NCBI RefSeq assembly: GCF_018070325.1
Contig: NZ_JAGPXY010000005.1
Coordinates: 1-64,000 of the forward strand
DNA from: Micromonospora sp. H61
Lineage (GTDB): Bacteria > Actinomycetota > Actinomycetes > Mycobacteriales > Micromonosporaceae
Reading direction: 5' to 3'
Length of the DNA: 64,000 nucleotides
Below, in pieces: positions 51,613 through 62,886 of this stretch. The position numbers and the translations under genes are program-made. Within the stretch, counting starts at the first letter, position 1. Each line of letters starts with the position of its first letter. The notes below the pieces were generated by a model that was not told the origin of the DNA, made no database searches, and was given only the letters and a program-made list of their open reading frames with translations.

Positions 51613-52818
51613 TCAGGCCGCGCCGACGGAGCGGTAGACCTCCAGGGTCTGCCGGGCGATGGCGTCCCAGGAGAAGTGCTGTACCGCGCGCCGCCGGCCG
51701 GCCAGGCCGAACCGCTCGGTGCGCGCCGGGTCGGCGAGCAGCGTGTTGATCGCGGCCGCCAGGTCGGCCACGAAGCGGTCCGGCTCCAGTGGGGTGCCGG
51801 AGCCGTCGGTGGCCTGCGCGATCGGCACCAGCAGGCCGGTCTCGTCGTCGGCCACGACCTCGGGGATGCCGCCGGTCGCGGTCGCCACCACTGCCGTCTC
51901 GCAGGCCATCGCCTCCAGGTTGACGATGCCCATCGGCTCGTAGACCGACGGGCAGACGAAGACCGTGGCGTGCGTGAGCACCTGGATCACCTCGGGCTTG
52001 GGCAGCATCTCGGCCACCCAGACCACACCGGAACGGTTGGCCCGCAGCTCGGCGACCAACTCCTCCACCTCGGCGGCGATCTCGGCGGTGTCCGGCGCGC
52101 CGGCGAGCAGGACGAGCTGGGTGTCCGCCGGCAACTCCCGGGCGGCCCGCAGCAGGTACGGCAGCCCCTTCTGCCGGGTGATCCTGCCCACGTAGACCAC
52201 GCTGGGGCGGGACGGGTCGACGCCGAGCCGGTCGAGCACGTCGGTGGCCTGATCCGGGGCGTACTGCACGGTGTCGATGCCGTTGTAGACCACCCGAACC
52301 CGGTCGGGGTCGATCTGCGGGTACGCGGTGAGCACGTCGTTGCGCATCCCGCCGCTGACCGCGATCACCGCGTCGGCGGCCTCCATCGCGGTGCGCTCGA
52401 TCCAGGAGGAGAGCGCGTAACCGCCGCCGAGCTGCTCGGCCTTCCACGGCCGCAGCGGCTCCAGGCTGTGCGCGGTCACCACGTGCGGCACCCCGTGCAG
52501 CAGCTTCGCGGTGTGGCCGGCCAGGTTCGCGTACCAGGTGTGGCTGTGCACCACGTCGGTGCCGGCCGCGCCGGCGGCCATCTCCAGGTCCACACCCATC
52601 GTGCGCAGCGCGGCGTTCGCGCCGGTGAGGCCCGGCGGTTCGGCGTACGCGGTGACGCCCGGCTCGGTGCGCGGCAGGCCGAAGCAGTGCACCCGTACGT
52701 CGGCGAGGCTGCGCAACTCCCGAGCCAGGTACTCGACGTGCACGCCCGCGCCGCCGTAGACCTCCGGTGGGTACTCGCGGGTGAGCAGATCGACGCGCAG
52801 CGGGGTGGGTTCCGTCAT
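51613..52818 (-). CDS. glgM: GlgM-type maltose-1-phosphate synthase (glycogen synthase-like GT4)
   Basis: A 401-residue GT-B enzyme beginning VDLLTREYPPEVYGGAGVHVEYL, the pattern of mycobacterial GlgM/GlgA. The C-terminal donor site has RITRQKGLPYLL and FVCPSVYEPMGIVNLEAMAC. It transfers glucose from ADP-glucose to glucose-1-phosphate to make maltose-1-phosphate, the GlgE substrate; a direct glucan-synthase role is possible. It is divergent from glgC across 72 bases, exactly as in mycobacteria. Confidence 0.92.
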   Translation of the reverse strand: MTEPTPLRVDLLTREYPPEVYGGAGVHVEYLARELRSLADVRVHCFGLPRTEPGVTAYAEPPGLTGANAALRTMGVDLEMAAGAAGTDVVHSHTWYANLAGHTAKLLHGVPHVVTAHSLEPLRPWKAEQLGGGYALSSWIERTAMEAADAVIAVSGGMRNDVLTAYPQIDPDRVRVVYNGIDTVQYAPDQATDVLDRLGVDPSRPSVVYVGRITRQKGLPYLLRAARELPADTQLVLLAGAPDTAEIAAEVEELVAELRANRSGVVWVAEMLPKPEVIQVLTHATVFVCPSVYEPMGIVNLEAMACETAVVATATGGIPEVVADDETGLLVPIAQATDGSGTPLEPDRFVADLAAAINTLLADPARTERFGLAGRRRAVQHFSWDAIARQTLEVYRSVGAA

Positions 52819-52890
52819 GACCCCGCACCCTAGTGCAGAAGACTCCCCGTACGAGTGGTGAAGTGGGGCGAGGGTGGATAGCGTCGGGGC

Positions 52891-54123
52891 ATGGCTGCCA
52901 AGGTGCTCGCGATCGTCCTGGCGGGTGGGGAGGGCAAGCGCCTGATGCCACTCACCACGGATCGGGCCAAGCCGGCCGTCCCGTTCGGCGGGATGTACCG
53001 CATGGTCGACTTCGTCCTCTCCAACCTGGCCAACGCCGGCTATCTCAAGATCGTCGTGCTGACCCAGTACAAGTCCCACTCCCTCGACCGACACATCACC
53101 AAGACCTGGCGGATGTCCACGCTGCTCGGCAACTACGTCACCCCGGTGCCGGCGCAGCAGCGTCGTGGCCCGTGGTGGTTCGCCGGCTCGGCCGACGCCA
53201 TCTACCAGAGCTTCAACCTGATCAACGACGAGCAGCCCGACTACGTGATCGTCTTTGGCGCCGACCACATCTACCGGATGGACCCGCGGCAGATGGTGGA
53301 GGACCACATCGCCTCCGGCGCGGCGGTGACAGTGGCCGGCATCCGCCAGCCGCTGTCGATGGCCGACCAGTTCGGCGTCATCGAGGTCGGCGAGGACGGC
53401 AAGCGGATCCGCGCGTTCCGCGAGAAGCCCACCGACGCGGTCGGTCTGCCCGACGCGCCGGACGAGATCTACGCCTCGATGGGCAACTACGTCTTCACCA
53501 CCCGGGCACTCTGCGAGGCGGTCGAGCGCGACGCCGAGGACAAGTCCAGCAAGCACGACATGGGCGGCAGCATCATCCCGATGCTCGTCGAGCGCGGCGA
53601 GGCCAACGTCTACGACTTCCGCGACAACGAGGTGCCGGGCAGCACCGACCGTGATCGCGGCTACTGGCGGGACGTGGGAACGCTCGACTCGTTCTACGAC
53701 GCGCACATGGATCTGATCAACGTGCACCCCGTGTTCAACATGTACAACTTCGACTGGCCGATCTACACGGAGCAGCCGCCGTGGCCGCCGGCGAAGTTCG
53801 TGCACCAGTGGGGTGAGCGGGTCGGCCGGGCGGTCGGCTCGATGGTCTCCCCGGGTGTGGTGATCTCCGGCTCGCTGGTGGAGAACTCGATCGTCTCGCC
53901 GAAGGTGCGGGTGCACTCCTGGGCGCACGTCGAGGGCTCGGTGCTGATGGAGGGTGTGGAGATCGGCCGGCACGCTGTGGTCCGGCGGGCCATCCTGGAC
54001 AAGAACGTGTTCGTCCCGGAGGGCGTCGAGATCGGCGTCGACCTGGAGAAGGACCGGCAGCGCTACACCGTTTCCGACAACGGCATCGTGGTGATCGGCA
54101 AGGGCCAGAAGGTCCTGCCGTGA
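52891..54123 (+). CDS. glgC: Glucose-1-phosphate adenylyltransferase GlgC
   Basis: A 410-residue enzyme making ADP-glucose. The nucleotide loop is [20 protein letters not shown], followed by [30 protein letters not shown] and the glucose-1-phosphate-site FREKPTD. The C-terminal left-handed beta-helix begins near 295 with hexapeptides ([20 protein letters not shown]). Divergent from glgM and 31 bases upstream of pgm, so precursor supply genes form one operon. Confidence 0.95.
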   Translation: MAAKVLAIVLAGGEGKRLMPLTTDRAKPAVPFGGMYRMVDFVLSNLANAGYLKIVVLTQYKSHSLDRHITKTWRMSTLLGNYVTPVPAQQRRGPWWFAGSADAIYQSFNLINDEQPDYVIVFGADHIYRMDPRQMVEDHIASGAAVTVAGIRQPLSMADQFGVIEVGEDGKRIRAFREKPTDAVGLPDAPDEIYASMGNYVFTTRALCEAVERDAEDKSSKHDMGGSIIPMLVERGEANVYDFRDNEVPGSTDRDRGYWRDVGTLDSFYDAHMDLINVHPVFNMYNFDWPIYTEQPPWPPAKFVHQWGERVGRAVGSMVSPGVVISGSLVENSIVSPKVRVHSWAHVEGSVLMEGVEIGRHAVVRRAILDKNVFVPEGVEIGVDLEKDRQRYTVSDNGIVVIGKGQKVLP

Positions 54124-54154
54124 CCGACAGGCACTCCCCGAGGAGGATCCCGCA

Positions 54155-55795
<1,641 letters not shown>

Positions 55796-55803
55796 CCGCG
55801 GGG

Positions 55804-56727
55804 TCAGCAGGGTGGCGGGAGTTCTCGTTGGGTGCGGCGCAGCTCCTCGGGGAGCAGTTCGCGGAGCTGCTCGGGCAGGAACGGCAGGTCGAGCAGCGTC
55901 ATCTTCAACTGGTTGCGTTCCTGGTAGCGCAGCGGGTCGAAGCGCACCACCAGGCCGGCGTTGCGGCGGTACCTGATCTCCACCGCTCCCTCGGTGGCCG
56001 GGTCGCGGAACACCAACCCGTCCATCTCCACCACCACCGGGGACGAGTCGGGCTCCAGCTCCAGCCGGATCTTCTCGTCCGGTGAGAGCACCACCGACCG
56101 GGAGATGCCGGCCATCGGCGCCGACGGCGTGACCACCATCGAGTCCGCCGCCGGGGAGATCAGCGGGCCGCCGGCGGCGTAGCTGTACGCCGTGGAGCCG
56201 ATCGGGGTGCTGACCACCACGGCGTCGCACCGGTAGTAGCCGTACTGCTGGCCGTCGATGGCGAGTGTGGCGTTGACGAAGCCGGAGCCGGGCTGGCGCA
56301 CCAGCGCGATGTCGTTGAACGCCACCACGTCGTCGCCACACACGTCGCAGGCGAGGCAGGCGTGCGACTCGACGGTGAACTCCTTCGACAGCAACCGGCT
56401 CAGCGCCTCAGGCAGCTCCGGCGGCTCGATCTCCACGAGAAAACCCACACGACCCAGGTGTACGCCGAGCACCGGCTTCGGGTCGAGGACGGCGGATCGA
56501 AGCGCACCCAACATGGTCCCGTCGCCACCGATGCTGATCAAGGCGTCGGCGCGGGCCGCCACCTCGTCCGCCGGCACCGGCACGATGCAGGACGAGACGC
56601 GGTGCTGGTCCTCCTCGCGCACCATCAACGTCTTGTGGTGACGCGTCGCCCACCGTTCGATGATCCCCACCACCTCGGTGACCTCCCGGGGGGGGTGCAG
56701 CACACGTCCCCGCCCCGACCCCCGCAC
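55804..56727 (-). CDS. NAD kinase family protein (paralogue)
   Basis: About 307 residues. The kinase core has ISIGGDGTMLGALRSA (GGDGT near 94), VHLGRVGFLVEIEP, FNDIALVRQPGSGFVN, STPIGSTAYSYAAGGPL and DGLVFRDP. It phosphorylates NAD to NADP. The N-terminus is uncertain: GTG at 56727 gives a short Gly/Arg leader before VLHPPREVTEVVGII. A run of eight C/G bases (56688-56695) lies within this part. It differs from the usual actinobacterial NadK start, so it is probably a second copy. It is monocistronic. Confidence 0.82.
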   Translation of the reverse strand: MRGSGRGRVLHPPREVTEVVGIIERWATRHHKTLMVREEDQHRVSSCIVPVPADEVAARADALISIGGDGTMLGALRSAVLDPKPVLGVHLGRVGFLVEIEPPELPEALSRLLSKEFTVESHACLACDVCGDDVVAFNDIALVRQPGSGFVNATLAIDGQQYGYYRCDAVVVSTPIGSTAYSYAAGGPLISPAADSMVVTPSAPMAGISRSVVLSPDEKIRLELEPDSSPVVVEMDGLVFRDPATEGAVEIRYRRNAGLVVRFDPLRYQERNQLKMTLLDLPFLPEQLRELLPEELRRTQRELPPPC

Positions 56728-56812
56728 AGCACCCCACCGCGGCGGCGACCGTACCCGGCGTACCCGGAAGGGGCGCCGAGGGGCCGCGGACCGTCGGCGC
56801 ACCTCGCCGCCA

Positions 56813-59800
56813 TCAGGGGCGGGGCTGCCCGGTGAGGTGGGTCAGCGAGCGGGCGACCAGGTCGTCGCGGGCCGCCGGAGGCAGACCCTCCAACCCGAAG
56901 CCCAGATACACCGTGTCCCCGGTGACCACCACCGAGCCCTCCTCGAACGCCTGCTGGCTGCGCGACCAGTCGTTGGCGTTGCCAGCGGAGCCGGGCGGTG
57001 GGCCGGCCACCGTCCAGCCACCCAGGTCGGCCGACTCGAACGAGGTCTCCGCCACCGTCGACCCGTCAACCAGCACCCGGGCGTCGTCCAGGAAGACGCC
57101 GAGACCCTGGGTGCCCCAGTCCGAGGCGTACGTGATCGACACCTCGACCTGCTTACCGGCGTAGCCCGACAGATCGGCCACGAACTCCTTCCAGCCTCCC
57201 GACGACCCGCTCGCCGCGTTCCAGCTGCCGGTGCTCCCGGTGGGGGAGCAGTCAGCGCCCTGGTAGTGCGCGAGGAACGGGTGCAACTGCTCCACCCAAC
57301 CCTCGGGGCAGCTGTCCCCGGTGACAGTGCTGGTCTTGCCGTTGGCGTCCGGCAGTGTCGTCCAGTCGTCGCGACCCACCTCGTGCGCCTCGACGAACAT
57401 GAAGTCCCAGTCCTGCTCGATCTCGTAGGAGGTGAAGAAGCGCAACTCCGCGCTGCTCGCCCCGGTGAGGTCCACAGGGCGCGTGAGCCGCTTGTACGAC
57501 TCGTCGGTCTGCCCGCTGTACAGGTACCACTCACCCGTACGCGGATCGAACGGCGCGCCGCCCGGTCGGGACCAGCCCACCGGCGCGGAACTGGCGAACT
57601 GCGGGAACTCGTCCGGCGGCAGGAAGCTCGACGTGGTCAGGAACGACGCGGTGTGCGCCTGGTTCTCCGCCGAGCCGGAGGCGTTCAGCTGCCCGTCGAA
57701 GCCGGTGAACGCCGCATCGGTGCCGGCGACCGGGTACGGCTCCCCGTCCGGGCTCGTTCCGCCGTCGCTGACATAGGTGTGCGCGCCCAACCAGTACTGC
57801 TGGAAGTCGTTAAACAGCGGCAGACAGCTGGCAGCCTCGGCGTCGGTGCACTCCGGCGGCGCGTCCGGGTGATAGACGTACGACCCGTTGGCGCCCTGCG
57901 CGAACAACGCGTACTGGCCGCTGACCAGCAGTTTGCCGCCCTCGTTCAGGTAGTCCCGAACGGCCAGCTCGGTTTCCAGCGCCGCTCTGGCCGTCGTGCC
58001 GGCCACCTGACCGGGGGAGCGCAGGATCACGTCGTCGCCGGTCTCCCAGACCACCGCCTCGTAGTGCGACAGCACGCCGAGCGGGTGCGGCGCCTTGCGG
58101 CCCATCGCGTCGAAGTCGTACACGTCACTGCTGCGCCCGGCGGCGCCCAGCGACGCCGCGACCTCGTCGGCGTACTTCGCCGTGGTGCCGGTCTGCGCCG
58201 GGCTGAGGCCGGTGACGTCCTCCACAGCGAGGACCAGCACGTCGCCACCGACGTCGTCGTGCACCCGATAGGTGAAGTGTTCGCTGGCCACCACCCCGGC
58301 GCGCGGTTTGTTCCCGGTGAACCAGACCTCCACCCGGTCGCCCGGCTTCGCGCCGCTGACAGTGCCCCGTAGCTCGGCGTAGTAGTCGTCGTGGGTGTTG
58401 CCGTACCGCTCGCCGCCGCGCCACTCGCGGACCGCGACAGTCTTGGGCCTCCCACCGTTGACCGTGTAGTGCATCCGCACGTTCCTCAGCGCCCGACGGG
58501 TGATCGCGGCGACCTGCTGGGTGCGCCCGTACGAGGTGTCGAAGGCGTCCACCACGAAGTCCGGAGTGCTGCGACCGACCACCGAGACCGGGTCGTCCGG
58601 GTCCGCCGCCGACCGGGCCACCGCCAACGCGAACGGTAGGTTCTTGCTCACCTCGCCGGCGATCAGCGCCTCGTCGTCAGGGAAGATGAAGCCGCTGACG
58701 CAGTCCTCCGGGCGCCACTGGTCGTCCGGGTCGACGGCCGAGGCGGCCTCGCAGGTGGACATCTCCGGGGTGAAGCCCAGCGTGCCGTACCTGACGGTGG
58801 CGTGACTGTCGGTGTCACCGTTCGTGGTGTAAAGCTCCGCGGAGATGTCCGGGTCGTAGCCGGGCACCGCGGGGTGCGCGTCGTCACCGGCCATCGCCTT
58901 GTAGATCTCGTCGTCCGGGGTGGGGGTGCTCACCTGCCAGCCCAGGCCGTAGAGCAGCAGTTCGGCCGCCGAGTGGTAGTTGACGAAGAACTCGAACCCG
59001 ACCCGCTTGAAGAGCCGGTCCAGCGCCTTGGTCTCCGGCTCGGAGTTGGGGCCCGGGCCCCGGTAGGTCTCGCTGTTCAGCTCCGGCGACGAGCCCTCGT
59101 TGTCGTATCCCCACTTGTAGCTGAAGTTGCGGTTGAGGTCGACGCCGTCGCCGGAGCCGATCTGCCCGTCACCGTTGTTGTCCCGCAGGTTCTTGCGCCA
59201 CAGCCGGTTGCCGGGGGTGAACGTGAAGTCGTAGCCGTCCGGGTTGGCCACCGGCAGGAACCACAGTTCGGTGGTGTCCAACAGACGGGTGATGTCCCGG
59301 TCGGTGCCGTAGCTGTCCAGCACGTGATGCATCAGCCGGCGGGTCATCTCCGGTGTGATCCACTCCCTGGCGTGCTGCGCGCCGGCGTAGAGCACCGCCG
59401 GTCGTTTGCCGTCCGCCACGGTCCGCGCGTTCTTGGTGACCTTCACCGCGACGATCGGCTGCCCCTGCTGGCTGCGACCGATCGTCTCCACCTTGGTCAG
59501 CTTGGGATACCGGGCCGCTGTGGCGTTCAGTTCGTCTCGCAGGCCGCCCGGCTCACCGTAGGGACGGAAACTCGTCCAGCCGGCCGCGGCCTGCTCCCGC
59601 AGCGCCTGCGACGCGTCCTTGCCCCGCACCTTCTTCACCGACAGCGGTACGCCCTTGTCGGTCAACCGCTTCGCCTGCCGTCGGCTGAGGACCGTCTCGA
59701 CAGTCGTGCGGCCGGACGAGTCCGCCTTCGCGTCGTGGCCGAGGTCGACCCCCGCCGCGCGCAGTTGCTCCCGCTGTTTCGCGTCGACAACGCCGACGTA

Positions 59801-59920
59801 CACCTCCAGACCGTCGCGGACGCCCGGGTCGGACGGGGGCCGCGCGCTGGCCGGTGGGGTCAGTGCCAGTGCGCCGAGCAGGGTGACCACGCCGGCGATC
59901 GCCAGTCGTCTCGGTCTCAT
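56813..59920 (-). CDS. Large secreted M14 zinc carboxypeptidase
   Basis: A 1035-residue exported protein. Signal peptide RRLAIAGVVTLLGALALTPPASA (cut near 26). A pro-region reaches about 110. The M14 domain (about 115-445) has zinc ligands in AGAQHAREWITPEMT (H and E) and the histidine in FFVNYHSAAEL, the substrate site VDLNRNFSYKWG and the catalytic glutamate in GFTPEMSTCEA. The remaining 580 residues are beta-rich, with an immune-inhibitor-A-like EIEQDWDFMFVEAHE segment. It likely degrades peptides outside the cell. Nothing nearby is obviously co-regulated. Confidence 0.92.
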   Translation of the reverse strand: MRPRRLAIAGVVTLLGALALTPPASARPPSDPGVRDGLEVYVGVVDAKQREQLRAAGVDLGHDAKADSSGRTTVETVLSRRQAKRLTDKGVPLSVKKVRGKDASQALREQAAAGWTSFRPYGEPGGLRDELNATAARYPKLTKVETIGRSQQGQPIVAVKVTKNARTVADGKRPAVLYAGAQHAREWITPEMTRRLMHHVLDSYGTDRDITRLLDTTELWFLPVANPDGYDFTFTPGNRLWRKNLRDNNGDGQIGSGDGVDLNRNFSYKWGYDNEGSSPELNSETYRGPGPNSEPETKALDRLFKRVGFEFFVNYHSAAELLLYGLGWQVSTPTPDDEIYKAMAGDDAHPAVPGYDPDISAELYTTNGDTDSHATVRYGTLGFTPEMSTCEAASAVDPDDQWRPEDCVSGFIFPDDEALIAGEVSKNLPFALAVARSAADPDDPVSVVGRSTPDFVVDAFDTSYGRTQQVAAITRRALRNVRMHYTVNGGRPKTVAVREWRGGERYGNTHDDYYAELRGTVSGAKPGDRVEVWFTGNKPRAGVVASEHFTYRVHDDVGGDVLVLAVEDVTGLSPAQTGTTAKYADEVAASLGAAGRSSDVYDFDAMGRKAPHPLGVLSHYEAVVWETGDDVILRSPGQVAGTTARAALETELAVRDYLNEGGKLLVSGQYALFAQGANGSYVYHPDAPPECTDAEAASCLPLFNDFQQYWLGAHTYVSDGGTSPDGEPYPVAGTDAAFTGFDGQLNASGSAENQAHTASFLTTSSFLPPDEFPQFASSAPVGWSRPGGAPFDPRTGEWYLYSGQTDESYKRLTRPVDLTGASSAELRFFTSYEIEQDWDFMFVEAHEVGRDDWTTLPDANGKTSTVTGDSCPEGWVEQLHPFLAHYQGADCSPTGSTGSWNAASGSSGGWKEFVADLSGYAGKQVEVSITYASDWGTQGLGVFLDDARVLVDGSTVAETSFESADLGGWTVAGPPPGSAGNANDWSRSQQAFEEGSVVVTGDTVYLGFGLEGLPPAARDDLVARSLTHLTGQPRP

Positions 59921-60161
59921 CGCGCCTCCTTGGGTGAAGGACCTCTAGGCGCGAGCCTTCGGTGCGGCGTGATCAGTGTCAATAGGTCGATGGGTGCAAG
60001 GTTTGCTGACCGTGTTGGTGCCGGTGCCGTGTGTGATGGATGGACGACCTGCCTCGTAACTGGGATTTTGTCGCATCGTTGAAAGGGTGCTGATGAACGA
60101 GCGGGCTGATGGACGTCAGCTCTGCTTCGGAGGGTGTAGCGGAGCCAGGAGGCGACTTGAC

Positions 60162-61472
60162 GTGCGTGCGTTGATGGAGCGCGGGTGGCTGTTCGCGGAA
60201 CGCCGTCGGCGCCTCGAACGAAAGATCGCCCTCTACAACAAGCCCTTGTCCCGCGCGGAGATCGAGCGGATCCAGGTCGAACGCTTCAACAAGATGTGGG
60301 CGTACTGCCTGACACGGGTGCCGTTCTACCGGTCATGGCGGAAGGAGCACGATCTACCCAGTGGCATCTCGCGGCCGTCGGACCTTCGCCACTTTCCGAT
60401 GCTCGACAAAGAGCTGCTGATCAGCCGCTCTGCCGAGGTCTTCGCGGGTGGTTCGACGAAGCAGGCATACAGCACCGGCGGGAGCACCGGCCAGCCCACC
60501 AAGTTTCCTCGGGGGCGGAGCGAGTCGACCGACCGGTGGGCGAACAACTACCTCGGGCGAGCTTGGCGGGGAGTCCAGCCGTTCGAGCCGCAGGTCCTGC
60601 TCTGGGGGCACTCGCACCTCTTCGGCGACGGGCTGGCCAGCCAAGTCGCTCGGTTGCGGCGCGGCGTCGCCGACCGCCTGGTGAACATCACTCGGTTGAA
60701 CGCCTACGACCTCAGTGATCCTGCGCTTCGAGGGCACTACGAGGCGATCCGGTCCCGGCAACCCGTGTTGCTGGTCGGATACACCTCCGCAATCTTCAAG
60801 GTCGCCCGCTACATCGAGCGCAACACGCTGGACCTGGGCGACGTGAGTCGGCTGCGGGCGGTGATCCTGACCGCGGAGACGGCCAGTGACACGGACATCG
60901 CACTGATCGAACGGGTCTTCGGAGCAGGGGCGGTCATCGAGTACGGCGCTGCCGAGACCGGCCTGGTGGCGATGTCCCGCCAGGAGGCACGGCCCATCCA
61001 GGTCATCTGGGACAGCTTCATCTGTCTCGTCGATGATGGTGGTTCGCTTGCGGTCACGACCCTCGACGACCGTCTGTTTCCACTGGTCAACTACGCCATC
61101 GGGGACCAGGTCGAACCATCTGACGTCGTCGACGGCAATGCCTTCGAGTTCCGCTCGATCCTCGGCCGACGGCAGGAGATCGTTCAGGTCGGCTCCGCGC
61201 GCGGGACCCTTGACCTTTCGCCGATCCTGCCGGTGCACATCCTCAAGACCCTTCCGGGAATCGTCGGAGTTCAGTTCCATCAGGAGCGACCTGATGCCCT
61301 CCACATCTACGTACAGGCAGACCACGAGCTTGATCTCGAAGCGGTGAGCCTGTACTTCGCCCGCGAGTTGCGGAAGGACCACCCTGATCTTCGCGCAGAG
61401 TCGATAACGTTCCACCAGGTTGCCGAACAGGCCCGCACTCGCGCCGGCAAGCACGCCCTGTTCGTTTCCTGA
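60162..61472 (+). CDS. CapK-like adenylate-forming protein (polysaccharide cluster)
   Basis: About 436 residues, of the CapK/PaaK-related adenylate-forming group often found in capsule clusters. The loop YSTGGSTGQPTKF matches the ATP-binding STGxSTGxP motif. RLRAVILTAETASD and VIEYGAAETGLVAM (the YG-E motif) follow, with the hinge-like FEFRSILGRRQEIV. GTG at 60162 is preferred for AGGAGG 9 bases upstream; the frame is open to 60087. Function in such clusters is not firmly known; it may activate an acyl or amino group for sugar decoration. Confidence 0.82.
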   Translation: MRALMERGWLFAERRRRLERKIALYNKPLSRAEIERIQVERFNKMWAYCLTRVPFYRSWRKEHDLPSGISRPSDLRHFPMLDKELLISRSAEVFAGGSTKQAYSTGGSTGQPTKFPRGRSESTDRWANNYLGRAWRGVQPFEPQVLLWGHSHLFGDGLASQVARLRRGVADRLVNITRLNAYDLSDPALRGHYEAIRSRQPVLLVGYTSAIFKVARYIERNTLDLGDVSRLRAVILTAETASDTDIALIERVFGAGAVIEYGAAETGLVAMSRQEARPIQVIWDSFICLVDDGGSLAVTTLDDRLFPLVNYAIGDQVEPSDVVDGNAFEFRSILGRRQEIVQVGSARGTLDLSPILPVHILKTLPGIVGVQFHQERPDALHIYVQADHELDLEAVSLYFARELRKDHPDLRAESITFHQVAEQARTRAGKHALFVS

Positions 61473-61491
61473 TCCGAGTGGCACCGCGGCC

Positions 61492-62853
61492 TCACCTGCC
61501 GATGAGGTCGACGGGCGGCACCCTGTGACGCTCCTGCTCAGAGGAGACGGGCCTTCTTACCTGGTGAGATCCGCGCCGCCGGTATCGACGCGACACCGCG
61601 GCCACCACGAGGATCCCCGCGACCAGCATTTCCGCGACGGTAGTGGCGGCGGCGGCACCCGTCGGTCCAAGTGTGGCCGCCTGGAAGAGCAGCGCGCCGC
61701 CCAGGAGCAAACCTATCGACAGGGCGAGACGGGTGGCGGCGGCGTAGTTCCCGTCGCCGATGCGGTTGAGCGTGTAGGCGCGGTTCATGGTGGTGAACGG
61801 TAGGGCGAGCGCCAATAGTTGCAGCCAGAGCGCCGATTCCGGTATCGGCAGCGAGAGGAGGCTCGTCGTGAGAAACGGCGCGGTGACGATGACCCCGGCG
61901 GCGATGACGGTCGCACCGATCACGGCGATCACCTCGCTCTCCCGGCTGATCGCCACCGTGGGACCGAGATTGTGTCGCCGCCGGGTCCGGATCGCCATGG
62001 GCACCCGGAGTCCGCTGAATGTGACCGCGACCAGTGCCTGGTAGATGTTGACCAGGGCGCCAAAGCAACCCACGACCTGGGGACTCGCCACCAATGACAG
62101 AGCGATCGTGCTGACTCGGCCGGTGAACGCCTCGCCAAGGCTGTAGGCGAAAAGCGGACGGCTCAACCGGAACGCGTGTCCGGCGGCCCGCAGCGACAGC
62201 CCTCTCCACATCGGAAGTGGAGCGGCCGGGCCGCGACACGCGAGTATCTCCGTGCTGAGCAGGTAGGCGGCGGCGCCAACCAGGAGTGCGGTCGTCAACG
62301 GAGTGCCGGCGACCAGCAGCGCCATGGACAGGAGGCGGGTGCCGGTTATCGCGGCCGAGGCCGCGATGAAGCGCATCTGTCGGGCGAGGTCGCCGAAGCG
62401 CAGGTCGGCGAGGCTGTTGAAGATCATCACGCCGCCGGCGCTGATCAGGGCTGCCGCGCCGTATCCCTGGCCGGCATAGAGCGCAGCGATCAACAGGGTG
62501 GCGGTGGCCATGGCAGGCACTGCCACCAGGATTCGCTGACTGTGCGCCGCGCGGCGTTCCTCGTCATTGCCGGATACATACAGCAGGGATGATCCACCCA
62601 TGACCAGGTTCGCCACCCAGGTCAGCGCGGCCGTCATCACGCTGTAAGCCGCGATTTCGGCGGTCTGGCCCTGCCGCGCGCTGTACGCGAGTATCCCGGC
62701 GTTCAGCAGTCCGCTCATCAGGCTGGACGCCGACGCCACGACGGTATTGGACCGCACCCCCGACCGGCGACCTCCCTGGGGGCGGACAGACTCAGTGGGC
62801 TCGGAGAGCGTCTGCTCTGGAGTCGACCGTTCCTTCAATCGTGGTCCTTTCAC
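61492..62853 (-). CDS. Wzx-like polysaccharide flippase
   Basis: A 453-residue protein with about twelve membrane segments of the oligosaccharidyl-lipid flippase type. It starts with a hydrophilic 35-residue N-terminus, then SNTVVASASSLMSGLLNAGILAY; other marks are FRLSRPLFAYSLGEAFTGRVS and PFTTMNRAYTLNRIGDGNY. The C-terminus is basic and cytoplasmic. It would flip the lipid-linked repeat unit made by this right-edge cluster. It is convergent with the CapK-like gene (19 bases) and 33 bases after the glycosyltransferase. Confidence 0.82.
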   Translation of the reverse strand: MKGPRLKERSTPEQTLSEPTESVRPQGGRRSGVRSNTVVASASSLMSGLLNAGILAYSARQGQTAEIAAYSVMTAALTWVANLVMGGSSLLYVSGNDEERRAAHSQRILVAVPAMATATLLIAALYAGQGYGAAALISAGGVMIFNSLADLRFGDLARQMRFIAASAAITGTRLLSMALLVAGTPLTTALLVGAAAYLLSTEILACRGPAAPLPMWRGLSLRAAGHAFRLSRPLFAYSLGEAFTGRVSTIALSLVASPQVVGCFGALVNIYQALVAVTFSGLRVPMAIRTRRRHNLGPTVAISRESEVIAVIGATVIAAGVIVTAPFLTTSLLSLPIPESALWLQLLALALPFTTMNRAYTLNRIGDGNYAAATRLALSIGLLLGGALLFQAATLGPTGAAAATTVAEMLVAGILVVAAVSRRYRRRGSHQVRRPVSSEQERHRVPPVDLIGR

Positions 62854-62886
62854 GGCGGCTGGGCACCGCCCGCCGACGGGCGGGGG

